A stretch of DNA of 64,000 bases from Celoporthe dispersa (Eukaryota > Ascomycota > Sordariomycetes > Diaporthales > Cryphonectriaceae): contig WAID01000003.1 in assembly GCA_016584495.1 (NCBI GenBank), positions 4,154,001-4,218,000 of the forward strand. Reading direction: 5' to 3'. Shown piece by piece: positions 34,865-43,844 of this stretch. The translations under genes were made by a program, and so were the position numbers. The notes beneath the pieces were generated by a model. It had not been told where the DNA came from, did not search any database, and saw only the letters and a list, made by a program, of their open reading frames with translations. Each line of letters opens with the position of its first letter. Position 1 is the first letter of the stretch.

Positions 34865-35203
34865 GCAGAGCTCACAAGGGCTTGCATGGAAAAAGGGTTG
34901 CGGCCCTGATATCTGTAGAGTCTCAGCATTGGTCATGGTGCTTTTTTTCTTCTTTCTTTTGATAACCGTCTTCATGAGAGAGAGAAAGGAGAGAATATTC
35001 CTGCAGCAAGAGTAGTACAACAGAACTTTGGATCCATCATCTGGAGACATCCTCATGATTTTGGTAGTGAAGGCGGCTATCTCTAGCAGGTTTCTCGGTT
35101 GACCAAGTCTCCTGCCACTAGGTCTTCCCAGCCTTGGTGATAAAATACACGCACGCCCATGTATTAGATCTACCTTCCCTCCTGCGCCGCCAACCACCCC
35201 TTC

Positions 35204-36226
35204 TCAGATCGACGCCTTGGCCGAACCACTCAGCAGGTCCCGAACAAACTTCTCGATATGCCCATTCGTCTGCTCTGCGCACGGCGCCCACAGGGCCCAG
35301 TGCGTCCCGTCGACCGACCCCTTCGACAGATTCTCAAAGAAGACGTCCATTCCCGCCGCCATGGCCGGCAGCAGCGCGGCGTCCCGGGCCGCGGTGACCA
35401 TGAGAGCCGGGGTCTTGATCTTGGGCTGCTGCCCGTCCTTGAGCAGCGCCAGCTCCTCGTCGTAGTTGATCTTGCGCGTGCGGTACCAGTTCAGCGGGCC
35501 CCGGACGCCGTTCCTGGTGTACTGCTGCACGTAGAATTCGACCTCCTCGGCGCTCAGCAGCGGGCAGTCGCCCATCTTGTCGATATTCTCAAAATACACC
35601 CCCTTGTCGACCGAGAAGACGTGCTCGCCCGCGGGGCCCTGTGCGCCGTACATGCCCTTGAGCCAGCCGCGGATCTTGTCCGGGTCGCTGCCGAGCTCGC
35701 GCTCCACGTCGGGCCCCGCGAGCTGCGCCTGGTACGAAAAGTTGGGCAGCCTCTTGATGAAGTCTGGCATGTCGATGAAGACGGGCGAGGGGGGCACGTA
35801 GGGGGTGCAGATGCTGAAGACGCCCTTCAGCAGCTCCGGGTACCACAGCGCGAACCGCCAGACCAGCATGCCGCCCCAGTCGTGGCCGCCGAGGATGATC
35901 TGGGGGTTGGGCCCGCAGGTCTGCCGCACGAGCTCGGCGAGGTCGTCGCAGACGGACTTGAGGCTGTACAGGGACAGGTCCTGGGGCGCATCGGTGCCGC
36001 CGTAGCCGATGCAGTCGGGCACGAGCACCTCGAGGCCGAGGGAGAGCAGCAGGGGCACCTGGTAGCGCCACCCGAAGGAGAGGTCTGGCCAGCCGTGGAC
36101 GAGCAGGATGGTGCCCTTGGCGGTGCCCGAGGGCTTGCCGTGGAGGTAGTGGTATGTCTTTCCGCGCAGGCTGGCCGTGGCGGACTGGACCCGCGGGTCA
36201 TTTGGCTTGAGCTTGTCGACGGGCAT
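35204..36226 (-). CDS. Soluble epoxide hydrolase (alpha/beta hydrolase)
   Basis: A single frame of 340 residues from the ATG at 36226. An upstream ATG at 36310 would add 28 His-rich residues that look like leader and not protein. Alpha/beta hydrolase features in order: the oxyanion motif HGWPD at residues 44-48, the nucleophile Asp116 in GGHDWGG, a cap region with Tyr-rich segments (VQQYTRNG and LNWYRT) that would supply the epoxide-polarising tyrosines, the acid residue region TAARDAALL, and the catalytic His near 309 in GTHWALW. This is the epoxide-hydrolase arrangement rather than haloalkane dehalogenase. It converts epoxides to vicinal diols, in detoxification or lipid metabolism. No signal peptide is seen, so it is cytosolic. 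Poly-CCA coding on the opposite strand is a shadow. Confidence 0.9.
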   Translation of the reverse strand: MPVDKLKPNDPRVQSATASLRGKTYHYLHGKPSGTAKGTILLVHGWPDLSFGWRYQVPLLLSLGLEVLVPDCIGYGGTDAPQDLSLYSLKSVCDDLAELVRQTCGPNPQIILGGHDWGGMLVWRFALWYPELLKGVFSICTPYVPPSPVFIDMPDFIKRLPNFSYQAQLAGPDVERELGSDPDKIRGWLKGMYGAQGPAGEHVFSVDKGVYFENIDKMGDCPLLSAEEVEFYVQQYTRNGVRGPLNWYRTRKINYDEELALLKDGQQPKIKTPALMVTAARDAALLPAMAAGMDVFFENLSKGSVDGTHWALWAPCAEQTNGHIEKFVRDLLSGSAKASI

Positions 36227-37543
36227 GGTGTGGTGGTGGTGGTTGTGGCGGTCTTGTCTGTGGTGAAGATGGAGAAACCTGGTGGGGATGGCGAGGACTG
36301 GATGAAGCAAGCCCAGAGAGCAAGAATGGCGAGCTGTGGAGGGAGGCGCGGCTGCTGTGCTTCTTATACGTACTACGTAGGCAGAAGGAAGACCTGATCA
36401 GAGATGTTGTCAGTACATACTTGGCTACCACCAGCACGTACTTGGTCACTGCTGTAGTTCATGATTTAGTGGGACTCGCCGCGGGCGGGAGCCCTGGACG
36501 ACATCGCCAAGATATCCTTCCCGCGAACGAATCCTTGTTCAGGCGCGCGCGCCCCCCCTCGAGGCCACTTACTACTGGTATTTTACCCCCGCCCCCCACA
36601 AGATCCCTACACCCTATCAGCCAAGGGTTCTGTTGACAAGACCTCGGATGTATTGCTCAGGCCGGAAAACAATTATCTGATGTGTCAATGGTGAAAAGGG
36701 GGCAAAATGAGGTGATCCTGAGCGGATTTTCAAGACAAGTAAGTTGCTGAGGACTTTTTGGGCCACCAGGCGCGAGGCCGACCGAGGCATCTCCACTCCA
36801 GGCCGCTGCGCGCCGACCGTTGCAGCACGGATGCAGGGATTTGCAGCCTCGGCTTGTCGAAGATGCCCTCTTTTTCTCTGACCTGATTTTCCAGGCTGTA
36901 TTACATTTGCAAGTCATCTCTCTCTCTCTCTCTCTCTCTCCTTTGGCTCTGGAAACCTCTTATCTTGAGTGATTTTTAAGATCAGTCTGGTCCCATCATA
37001 GCTCTTGCACGAATGGGCCTATTTGGTATTTAGGTATTCTATCTCTGGCCTTGATCAACTGCAAGATAGACGGTGGTTTCAATATCAGCTCGATCTCACA
37101 GCTTTTGAACTGTAATTTCTCAAGTAAAGATCAAAGACTATAAATTCTACCATTGTAATATCAGAAAATCACTCAAGACCTGATACAAAAAGACACAATT
37201 ACAGAAGAAAAACCAAACAAGAGAGCGAGAAAGAAGATCTTTGCGCAGCCATGCTGCTCTAACAGTTGTGGCCGAGTTCGCTCTCGAAATTATAGCCAAT
37301 ATGGCTTCTAAATCTAATGCAACTGACGATGTGCTGTCCTTCAAGTATACCACGCCAAGAATTACGAGATGTAAACAATATTGATAAATACCATGTTAAC
37401 GCTGGGAGGAAGGACGCTAAGAGAAAGAAGGGGAGGCCGCAAGCTCGTCCTTGTCTCGTATAATGAAGACACAGCTGTCCTTTGTGCAGGATATTCAAGA
37501 CCAGACCGTAATGATAAAAAAGAATAAAAAAAACAACGCTCAC
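36227..37543. other. Intergenic between epoxide hydrolase and SET gene
   Basis: No gene is recognised. It holds the epoxide hydrolase promoter on the left and a TC microsatellite at 36917-36941. The right end may contain a last exon of the SET gene, since a GTAGGT donor occurs just before that gene's stop. Confidence 0.5.
36917..36941. repeat. TC dinucleotide microsatellite
   Basis: About twelve TC units, seen directly, in intergenic DNA. Confidence 0.9.
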
Positions 37544-38817
37544 TCACATCAGATAAGCACCTACCTGTTCGGAGTAGGCCAGGCGGCTGTTGTAGTACTT
37601 TTGATACTGCTTCCTGACGCTGCCCGCCTTGTGACTCCGTAGCTCCATATGGTGTCTGGGAGGAGCTACCTCATTCTTCATGGCCGCCTGCAAGCTGGAG
37701 GAGGACTTGTAGGAGGACTTGTGGGAGGACTTGTGAGACGACTTAGAGGAGGACTTAGAGGAGGACTTGGAAGAAGACTTGGAAGAAGACTTGTGGGAGG
37801 ATTTAAAAGACTTGACCACCTGTTTTGCAGTCACTGGCGGGTTTTCACCGCCTTGTTGATGGTGTGTCTCGACCTGCTCCTGCTCCTCTTCCTCCTCTTC
37901 CTCCCAGATATGCTCATCTCCCACCCTGCCCGTAAGCACCTTTTCGTTAGGGGGGATAATGCGCTTGCTTTTGTGCATTGCAAAGACACATCATTGCCCT
38001 GTTTGCGAAATAGGTATAGCCATATGATATAAGCAACTCCTCACCTGCAGCAATATCGCGGCCGGCACGGAACAAGATTACGTTATAACGGCGGCCGTAC
38101 ATTGTACTTCGGCTGGACACGTTGGGCCTACAATGATGATTCAGGAAGCGCTGCCCAGTTTGACATGAAGTTAGCATTGCATTGCAAAAATACTGAGGAA
38201 CACGAGGTGTGGCTGTCAGGCTTTCGACACTTCCTAATGGTGGTACCAGGATGAACAGGTATTTATCAATATGCAGGAGGGAGAAGAGAAAGAAAGAAAG
38301 AAGAAGGAAGAAAAGGGGGAATACTTACCGTCCAATTACCAAACTGGAACGCTGTGCACTGAACCCTTTTGGAGATGTCGAAGTCAAAGAGGTCGTTCTC
38401 GAGGTGTACCTTTGAGGGGAGCAACTCACCAAGATACTCACCCAGCGGCGTGCCTTCTGGGATGGCGACCTTGGCAAAGACACCCATTCCCATGATCCCA
38501 GCGTCACGGATCTCGACCATCCCCTCGGCGGGGATGCTGACGGTGCGGCGAAACTCCTCGACGCAGGGCTGTCCGGGGCAGGCGTTATCAAGCTGCTCAC
38601 AGACCCTGCAGCACACTGAAAGCGAGGTCCTCCGCAGGAGTTTGCCAGGTGTTGGGGAGGGCATGCGGGGCCAGTCCTTCTGGGAGGCGAGATACTCGGA
38701 GATGTTTCTGGGCAGAGTGTCGTACCCGGAGTCGAGTGGTCTCAGATTGCCATGCTCGTCTCGCCACTGGAAGAGAGATCCAGGCAGTGTATACTCTTTA
38801 GGAGGCTTCTCTGTCAT
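37544..38817 (-). CDS. SET-domain protein with Lys/Ser-repeat tail
   Basis: Two exons on minus: 38817-38329 and 38150-37544. Splicing joins FGNWT to RFLNHHCRPN, rebuilding the SET core: GMGVFAKVAIPEG, then NHHC (usually NHSC) and GEELLISYGYTYF. A Cys cluster ahead of the SET domain (CCRVCEQLDNACPGQPC) may bind zinc. After the SET domain come MCLC, an acidic run (seven Glu) and about ten SS(K/H)K-type repeats, ending in a basic segment. The frame breaks at the G6 run 37950-37955; one base fewer gives 364 residues. Family knowledge: such proteins methylate lysine on histones or other targets, but the exact class is unclear. The stop follows a potential GTAGGT donor, so a further exon is possible. 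Confidence 0.8.
37695..37800 (-). repeat. Degenerate repeat encoding K-S-S units
   Basis: Tandem 9-15-nt units on plus (GAGGACTT, GGAGGACTTGT) encode repeated Lys-Ser-Ser or Ser-His-Lys on minus, in the tail of the SET protein. Confidence 0.8.
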
Positions 38818-39560
38818 TATTATTTTTTCCCCTTTCTCTTGTGCCTTTGCTATATTATGTCTTGTTTGAAGGCGTGGGATTGGGTCCGGATGAAGTTGTG
38901 GGAATGTAATGAAGAGAATCCATCGTGAGGCTGGAACCGGAGAGGACGGGCGCACAAGACTCTATTTAACATGGGGAAAAGGAGGTATTCTCTGGCTTTT
39001 TTTAAACGGAACATTGGCATTGTGACATATTTATAGATACTCGCCTTTGAAGAGAGGCTCACGGGGTGCTCAACAGGACAAAGCTCATTGTGGCTTGAGC
39101 CAGACTGGTCTGCCAAAGGGAGGAAGTGAGGACAAGTCCATTTTTATGCCAAGTTGAACAAGAGAATCCTGATCTGGCCAAGCATGCATACCGATTCGCA
39201 GAAAGGCATCCGATTTGTAGAGAGAAGATGGAGGGAAGCATCGGGGAGAGTTGAGATAGGGGTTGGCTGATGGTAGCAAGGAGGAAGTCGAGGTGTTGTC
39301 GATTAGTAATACCACCCGCCTTGCAAATGCAGTGAGTGTCCTTGTACGCGGGCTGCTGATGATGTGATCCGGCCGCCGCTTTCGGCCCCACATGGTGGCT
39401 CTTGATCACAAATATTCCCAAGAAGAAACATTTTCCTCCGACAATAAATACACCATCAACCCCCTCCCACGGAGAACCGTGACCGAAGAGAGAAGAAGAG
39501 GGAAACAAAAAGGGTCAACATAGTTGGAGCCGTCCTCCTCCAGCAGCAGCAGCCGGCAAG

Positions 39561-40756
39561 ATGATACGCCAAACCGTCCGCTCGTTCGCGACCAGCGCAC
39601 GCCGCATGGCCGAGACGCCTCATATGGGCATCGCCCAGGCGCAGGGCATCGCGAGGGGCCTGACAGGAGGTAGGAGAGAGGTCCCCTAGGCAACGCCTTC
39701 TCCGCAGTGCATGAATAACACGCTGACTTGGCGGCTTCTTTCCCTGCTCCAGCCATCGGCAACACCCCCCTCATCCGCCTCAACACCATCTCCGAGCAGA
39801 CAGGCTGCGAGGTCCTAGGCAAGGCCGAGTTCATGAACCCAGGCGGCAGCGTCAAGGACCGCGCGGCACTCTACGTGGTGCGGGACGCCGAGCGAAAGGG
39901 GCTCCTGAACCCGGGCGGCACCGTCGTCGAGGGCACAGCAGGCAACACGGGCATCGGCCTGGCGCACGTGTGCAGGTCGCTGGGCTACAAGCTGGTCATC
40001 TACATGCCCAACACGCAGTCGCAGGGCAAGATCGACCTTCTGCGGCTGCTGGGCGCCGAGGTCTACCCCGTCCCCGCCGTGGCCTTCGACAACCCGGAGA
40101 ACTACAACCACCAGGCCCGCCGGCACGCGGAGCGCCTGGGCGCGGGGAACGCCGTGTGGACGAACCAGTTCGACAACACGGCCAACAGGCAGGCACACAT
40201 CGAGACCACGGGCCCGGAGATCTGGGCGCAGACCAAGGGAAAAGTCGATGCCTTTACGTGCGCCACGGGCACCGCCGGCACGCTGGCGGGCACGACGAGG
40301 TATCTGAAGGAGATCAGCGGCGGGCGGGTCAAGTCCTTCCTCGCGGACCCGCCCGGGAGCGTGCTGCACTCGTATGTGCAGTCTGGCGGCAGGCTGGTCG
40401 ACAGGACGGGGTCGAGTATCACGGAGGGCATCGGACAAGGGCGCATCACGGACAACCTGAAGCCTGATATCGATCTGGTGGATGACTCGCTGCACATCTC
40501 GGACGAGAAGACCATCGAGATGGTGTACAGGTGTCTGGACGAGGAGGGCCTGTACCTGGGCGCCAGCTCCACGCTAAACGTCGTCGCGGCCAAGGAGGTC
40601 GCCGAGAAGATGGGGCCGGGACACACGGTCGTCACCATGCTGTGTGACGGCGCATATAGATACGCCGACCGCCTGTTCTCGCGGAAGTGGCTGACGGAGA
40701 AGAAGCTCATAGACGCCATACCAGAGCGCCTGCACAGGTACATTGTCTTGCCATGA
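39561..40756 (+). CDS. MCY1: Mitochondrial cysteine synthase, MCY1-like (PLP enzyme)
   Basis: Two exons: 39561-39669 and 39753-40756, 1113 nt, or 370 residues, with an intact frame. The N-terminus (MIRQTVRSFATSARRM) is a typical mitochondrial presequence. The PLP-binding lysine is Lys71 in GGSVKDRA. The substrate loop is GTAGNTGIGLAH and the phosphate-binding region is CATGTAGTLAG. It belongs to the beta-substituting PLP-enzyme family, in the branch of yeast YGR012W (Mcy1), which makes cysteine from O-acetylserine and sulfide; inserts such as AFDNPENYNHQARR separate it from the main cytosolic enzyme. The intron falls just before the conserved IGNTPLIRL. It converges with the mitochondrial gene on minus, with only 73 bp between the stop codons. 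Confidence 0.92.
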
Positions 40757-40829
40757 TGGAGCTGGCGAGAAAATAAAATATACAATCGAGCTGCAATCAC
40801 AGCAGCAGCACATGGAATTCGTGGTGACT

Positions 40830-42104
40830 TTATGCTGCCTTCTTGGTCTTCTGGGCGCTCGGCTCGGCAAAGCACCTCTCGTGCATGGCAGCCCCCGCTT
40901 GCCCTTGCTCTCATCCGCCGCAAGGACATCATGGACCTCTGCGCTGACCGCGTCCCTCCGCGACTTGAGCTTCTGTGCCATCTCGTCGGCGCCTAGCGCC
41001 TCAATAGCCAGGTCGAACCCCCTCAGGATCGGTGCGGCGACCGTCAGGAACCTGTTCTTCTCCATCAGGTACGCCATCCCCTCGGGATCGACGTACGCCT
41101 CGTGCGGATGCAGCTCCAGGAGCCCCTTGCCCTCGGGCCACTGCTCCAGTATCACCTGCGCGTAGATGCGCAGCCTCTTCATATACTCCCCGTCCTTCCT
41201 GTGCTTGACCACCATCGCGGCCGCCAGCAACAGGGGTGTCGCCAGGACCTGAGGGTCCTTCCGCAGCGGGAACCTGTCCGTCTTCTCAAACGCCGCCTTT
41301 GCCTGCCCCTGCAGCTGGTGCTCCTCCTCCGCCAGGAACTGCACCACCCTCTCCGCATTCCTGTACGCCCTCTCTGTCGCCCCGGGCGCCCACCCTTCAT
41401 TCGCAGCCTGCCAGACCACAGCGGTCATAACCTCCTGCACCGTCTCGGACGACTCCAGCTTCAGGCCCGTGCGCCCCGGGTTCTTCATCGCCTCGAACAC
41501 AGGCCCCATGTGCCCCGCCTGTCCAGCCTTCCGCACGATCTTGGGCCAGTCCGACGGCAGGAATCTGCGGTTCGCGTTGAACCACAGGGCCTCGAGCAGA
41601 CCAGGCAGCTTCTGCCAGTCTTCGGTGGTGCGCATGTTGTCCATGGCCTGGTACAGCATGCGGCGGGCGGGGGCACAGCGCCGCCGGCCGAGTCGATGTG
41701 GCGCAGGCGGATGCGCTGGTCGTCGAGCTCGATCTCGATGGGGTCCTGCTCCAGCCTGTGTTTCCAGCGCGAGCGGAAGAGCTTCTTGCGCTGCGGGACG
41801 GAGAGGTACGAGGGCAGGATGATCTTGTGGGTGAGCTCCTTGAGGATCCTGTCCAGGTCTTCGTTGGAGGATCTGCTGAAGGTTATTATGCTGCCTGTTG
41901 CCGCCTTTTGTGTCAGTGTATTTATTTCGTTAGGGTCGTCTGAGGAGGACGATCAAGAGGAAGAAGAACTGCTTTGCTTTTCTCACCTTGGCTTGCTGTG
42001 GCGGAGAAACATCTTGTCTGCACTGGTGCTGTTGATCGTATAGACGTCTCTACTACTAGAGAGCGGCCAGCCCTGAGGGCCGGCCGTATTGTATTAATTG
42101 ACAT
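40830..42104 (-). CDS. Conserved fungal mitochondrial protein, function unknown (two frame breaks)
   Basis: Two exons on minus: 42104-41987 and 41939-40830, with a 47-nt intron (GTGAGA to CTCAG). The start region (INTIRPALRAGRSLVVETSIRS) is Arg/Ser-rich without acids up to residue 18 and fits mitochondrial import. The body is mostly helical and rich in Arg, Leu and Trp: a segment with LTHKIILPSYLSVPQRKKLFRSRW, then WQKLPGLLEALWFNANRRF and repeated helical blocks. I do not recognise a named family, though the helical pairs recall TPR or PPR-like folds of mitochondrial gene-expression factors. Two single bases seem missing, at 41668-41674 and 40889-40895 (both in G/C runs). Adding both gives exactly 410 codons and a natural end, HERCFAEPSAQKTKKAA. 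It shares a 296-bp promoter with the bL19m gene. Confidence 0.7.
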
Positions 42105-42400
42105 GCCTGCTGTGTGGTTGAGTTGCAGAACCAGGTTCGTGGAATGGGAAGCTCGTCGTCTCAATCACGCAGTGGCTCAAAAAGTTGCAGGTGCATAGTG
42201 CCTGCCGAGAATAAGCCGTTCCTGCCGCAATAGGGGCCCCACTCCAGCAAGGGAAGCAAACCAATCATGACGTGCTAAATCTGGCACCCCCTGCTCGACA
42301 TCTTCAACCGCCCCAAGAATTTGAGCTCGCAATCGACTCTGATCAAGCACTTTGCTCCATCCCATCGCGGGTCGCGAGACCACACACACACACACACGTC
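42105..42400. promoter_or_regulatory. Shared bidirectional promoter of two mitochondrial genes
   Basis: The 296-bp spacer separates the start codons of the divergent mitochondrial protein (minus) and bL19m (plus). Both promoters and leaders must lie here. A perfect-looking inverted stretch (CGGCCAGCCCTGAGGGCCGGCCG, 42063-42085) actually falls within the first exon of the minus gene. No known motif was identified with confidence. Confidence 0.5.
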
Positions 42401-43252
42401 ATGAGCGCGATACCGTTAAGACGGCCACTTGGCTGTCTGAAGACGATTTTTCGTCAGAGCAGGACACACCAACAAGGGAGAGGCTACGCCAATGCCATCC
42501 TCAAAGAGCCTCAACACATCCCTCCAGTGCCACCGACACCTACTCCCAAATTATGTCAGTCCAGAGTCCAAATACACACACAGAACAGACCCATCCTGTT
42601 TTACCCTGCCCTACCTTCCTACCTATCTGCTAACACAATCATCATCACCCACACAGACGCCATCGCCAACAAGACCCACCATCTCAACCCGACCTCCAGC
42701 CCGGTCCGCACTGCCTTCGCCGTCTACACAACCCCCCTCACAGCACGCCCACACCTAGGCCTGGCCCCGACACCAACCCACCCCCACATCCTCCGCCCAG
42801 CCCCCTCCCCGATCGAAGCCCACCACGCCTACCAGATCAAGAAGATGGACCCCTCAGGCGCCCGCACCCGCCTCTTCTCCAAGCAGAACCCAGACAGCGC
42901 CCGCGTGGGCGACATCCTCCTCGTCACCAGCAAGCGCGCCGCCGAGCCCTTCGCGGGTGTCCTGGTCGGCATCCGACGCCGCGGGATCGAGACCGCCATC
43001 CTGCTGCGCGGCCAGCTGACCAAGATCGGCGTCGAGATGTGGTTCAAGGTCTACAGCCGGAGCGTCACGGGGATTGAGATCGTGAAGCGCGCCAAGAAGA
43101 GGGCCAGGCGGGCGAAGCTCACCTACCTGCGCAAGCCGAGGCATGATGTCGGCAGCGTGGACCATATCGTGAGGGAGTGGCGCAAGGGTCGGAATGTGTT
43201 TGCCAGTGCGGGCAAGAAGAAGGGCAAGAAGAAGAGGGTGTTGGAGTTCTAG
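42401..43252 (+). CDS. IMG1: Mitochondrial ribosomal protein bL19m (54S subunit, IMG1-like)
   Basis: The frame is open from 42401 to 43252, and a 102-nt intron (42555-42656) is very likely. It has a GTCAGT donor, a perfect TGCTAAC branch and a CACAG acceptor, and being a multiple of three it leaves the frame open when retained. Spliced, the protein has 249 residues; unspliced, 283. The bL19 domain starts with RVGDILLVTSKR, followed by GVLVGIRRRGIETAILLRGQ, IGVEMWFKVYS and the basic RAKKRARRAKLTYLRK. The C-terminus is Lys-rich. The protein belongs in the mitochondrial large ribosomal subunit near the intersubunit face. The N-terminal 35 residues resemble a presequence (RRPLGCLKTIFRQSRTH). Its divergent neighbour is another mitochondrial protein. 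Confidence 0.9.
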   Translation: MSAIPLRRPLGCLKTIFRQSRTHQQGRGYANAILKEPQHIPPVPPTPTPKLCQSRVQIHTQNRPILFYPALPSYLSANTIIITHTDAIANKTHHLNPTSSPVRTAFAVYTTPLTARPHLGLAPTPTHPHILRPAPSPIEAHHAYQIKKMDPSGARTRLFSKQNPDSARVGDILLVTSKRAAEPFAGVLVGIRRRGIETAILLRGQLTKIGVEMWFKVYSRSVTGIEIVKRAKKRARRAKLTYLRKPRHDVGSVDHIVREWRKGRNVFASAGKKKGKKKRVLEF

Positions 43253-43844
43253 GTGAGGTTTGGTGGAGGGAGCTATGAGATGTGGCGCCATAAAAGAGAC
43301 CGGATGATGCATCACTTTGAGGATTTAGTACATGTATAAAAATACAAGAAAAATCTCGCAACAAGCAGTCTCGAGGAAAGCAGGCGTAATTCGCATAATG
43401 CAAAGCCAGACATGAACGTTGACAACATATATGTACAACACAATATAACTAATCCTCCTTGGGAACTTCGGCAATATAGAGTTTGGAGCATTGGTCATCA
43501 GCGAGCCCTAGACCACACATTATACACAGAGAGCCCTTCCTGAAAAAGTTGACGCATGTATGCTGCCGAAGGGTATCGAAGAAGAGTGAAAGGAGGAAAA
43601 AAAAAACGAAAAAAAAAACTCCAGACTCAATGTCGCTGAACGAATGTAATCCAGACCTGAACATCACAAGAACTCCTTCTATTGTGTACCCCACGTTTTC
43701 GAATGTCCGTTGTATCCGCTGCCCATGCATACGCAAATGTTCTGTTTGCCATTTTGCGCCAATGATAGTCCAGAATCAAAAGAAGCCCCCATCATGTGGG
43801 ATATAGGAAGACAAGAGATAAATCTAACCTCACTGGGAGATCCA

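Noticed and set aside
35258..36397. Open frame of 379 codons on plus
   Set aside because: Antisense shadow of the epoxide hydrolase; the minus strand carries the full catalytic motifs and the plus frame matches nothing.
39815..40495. Open frame of 226 codons on minus
   Set aside because: Shadow of the mitochondrial cysteine synthase.
40574..40829. Extension of the minus mitochondrial gene into the cysteine synthase gene
   Set aside because: The extension follows a one-base frame break at 40889-40895. The natural stop at 40830 appears once that break is corrected.
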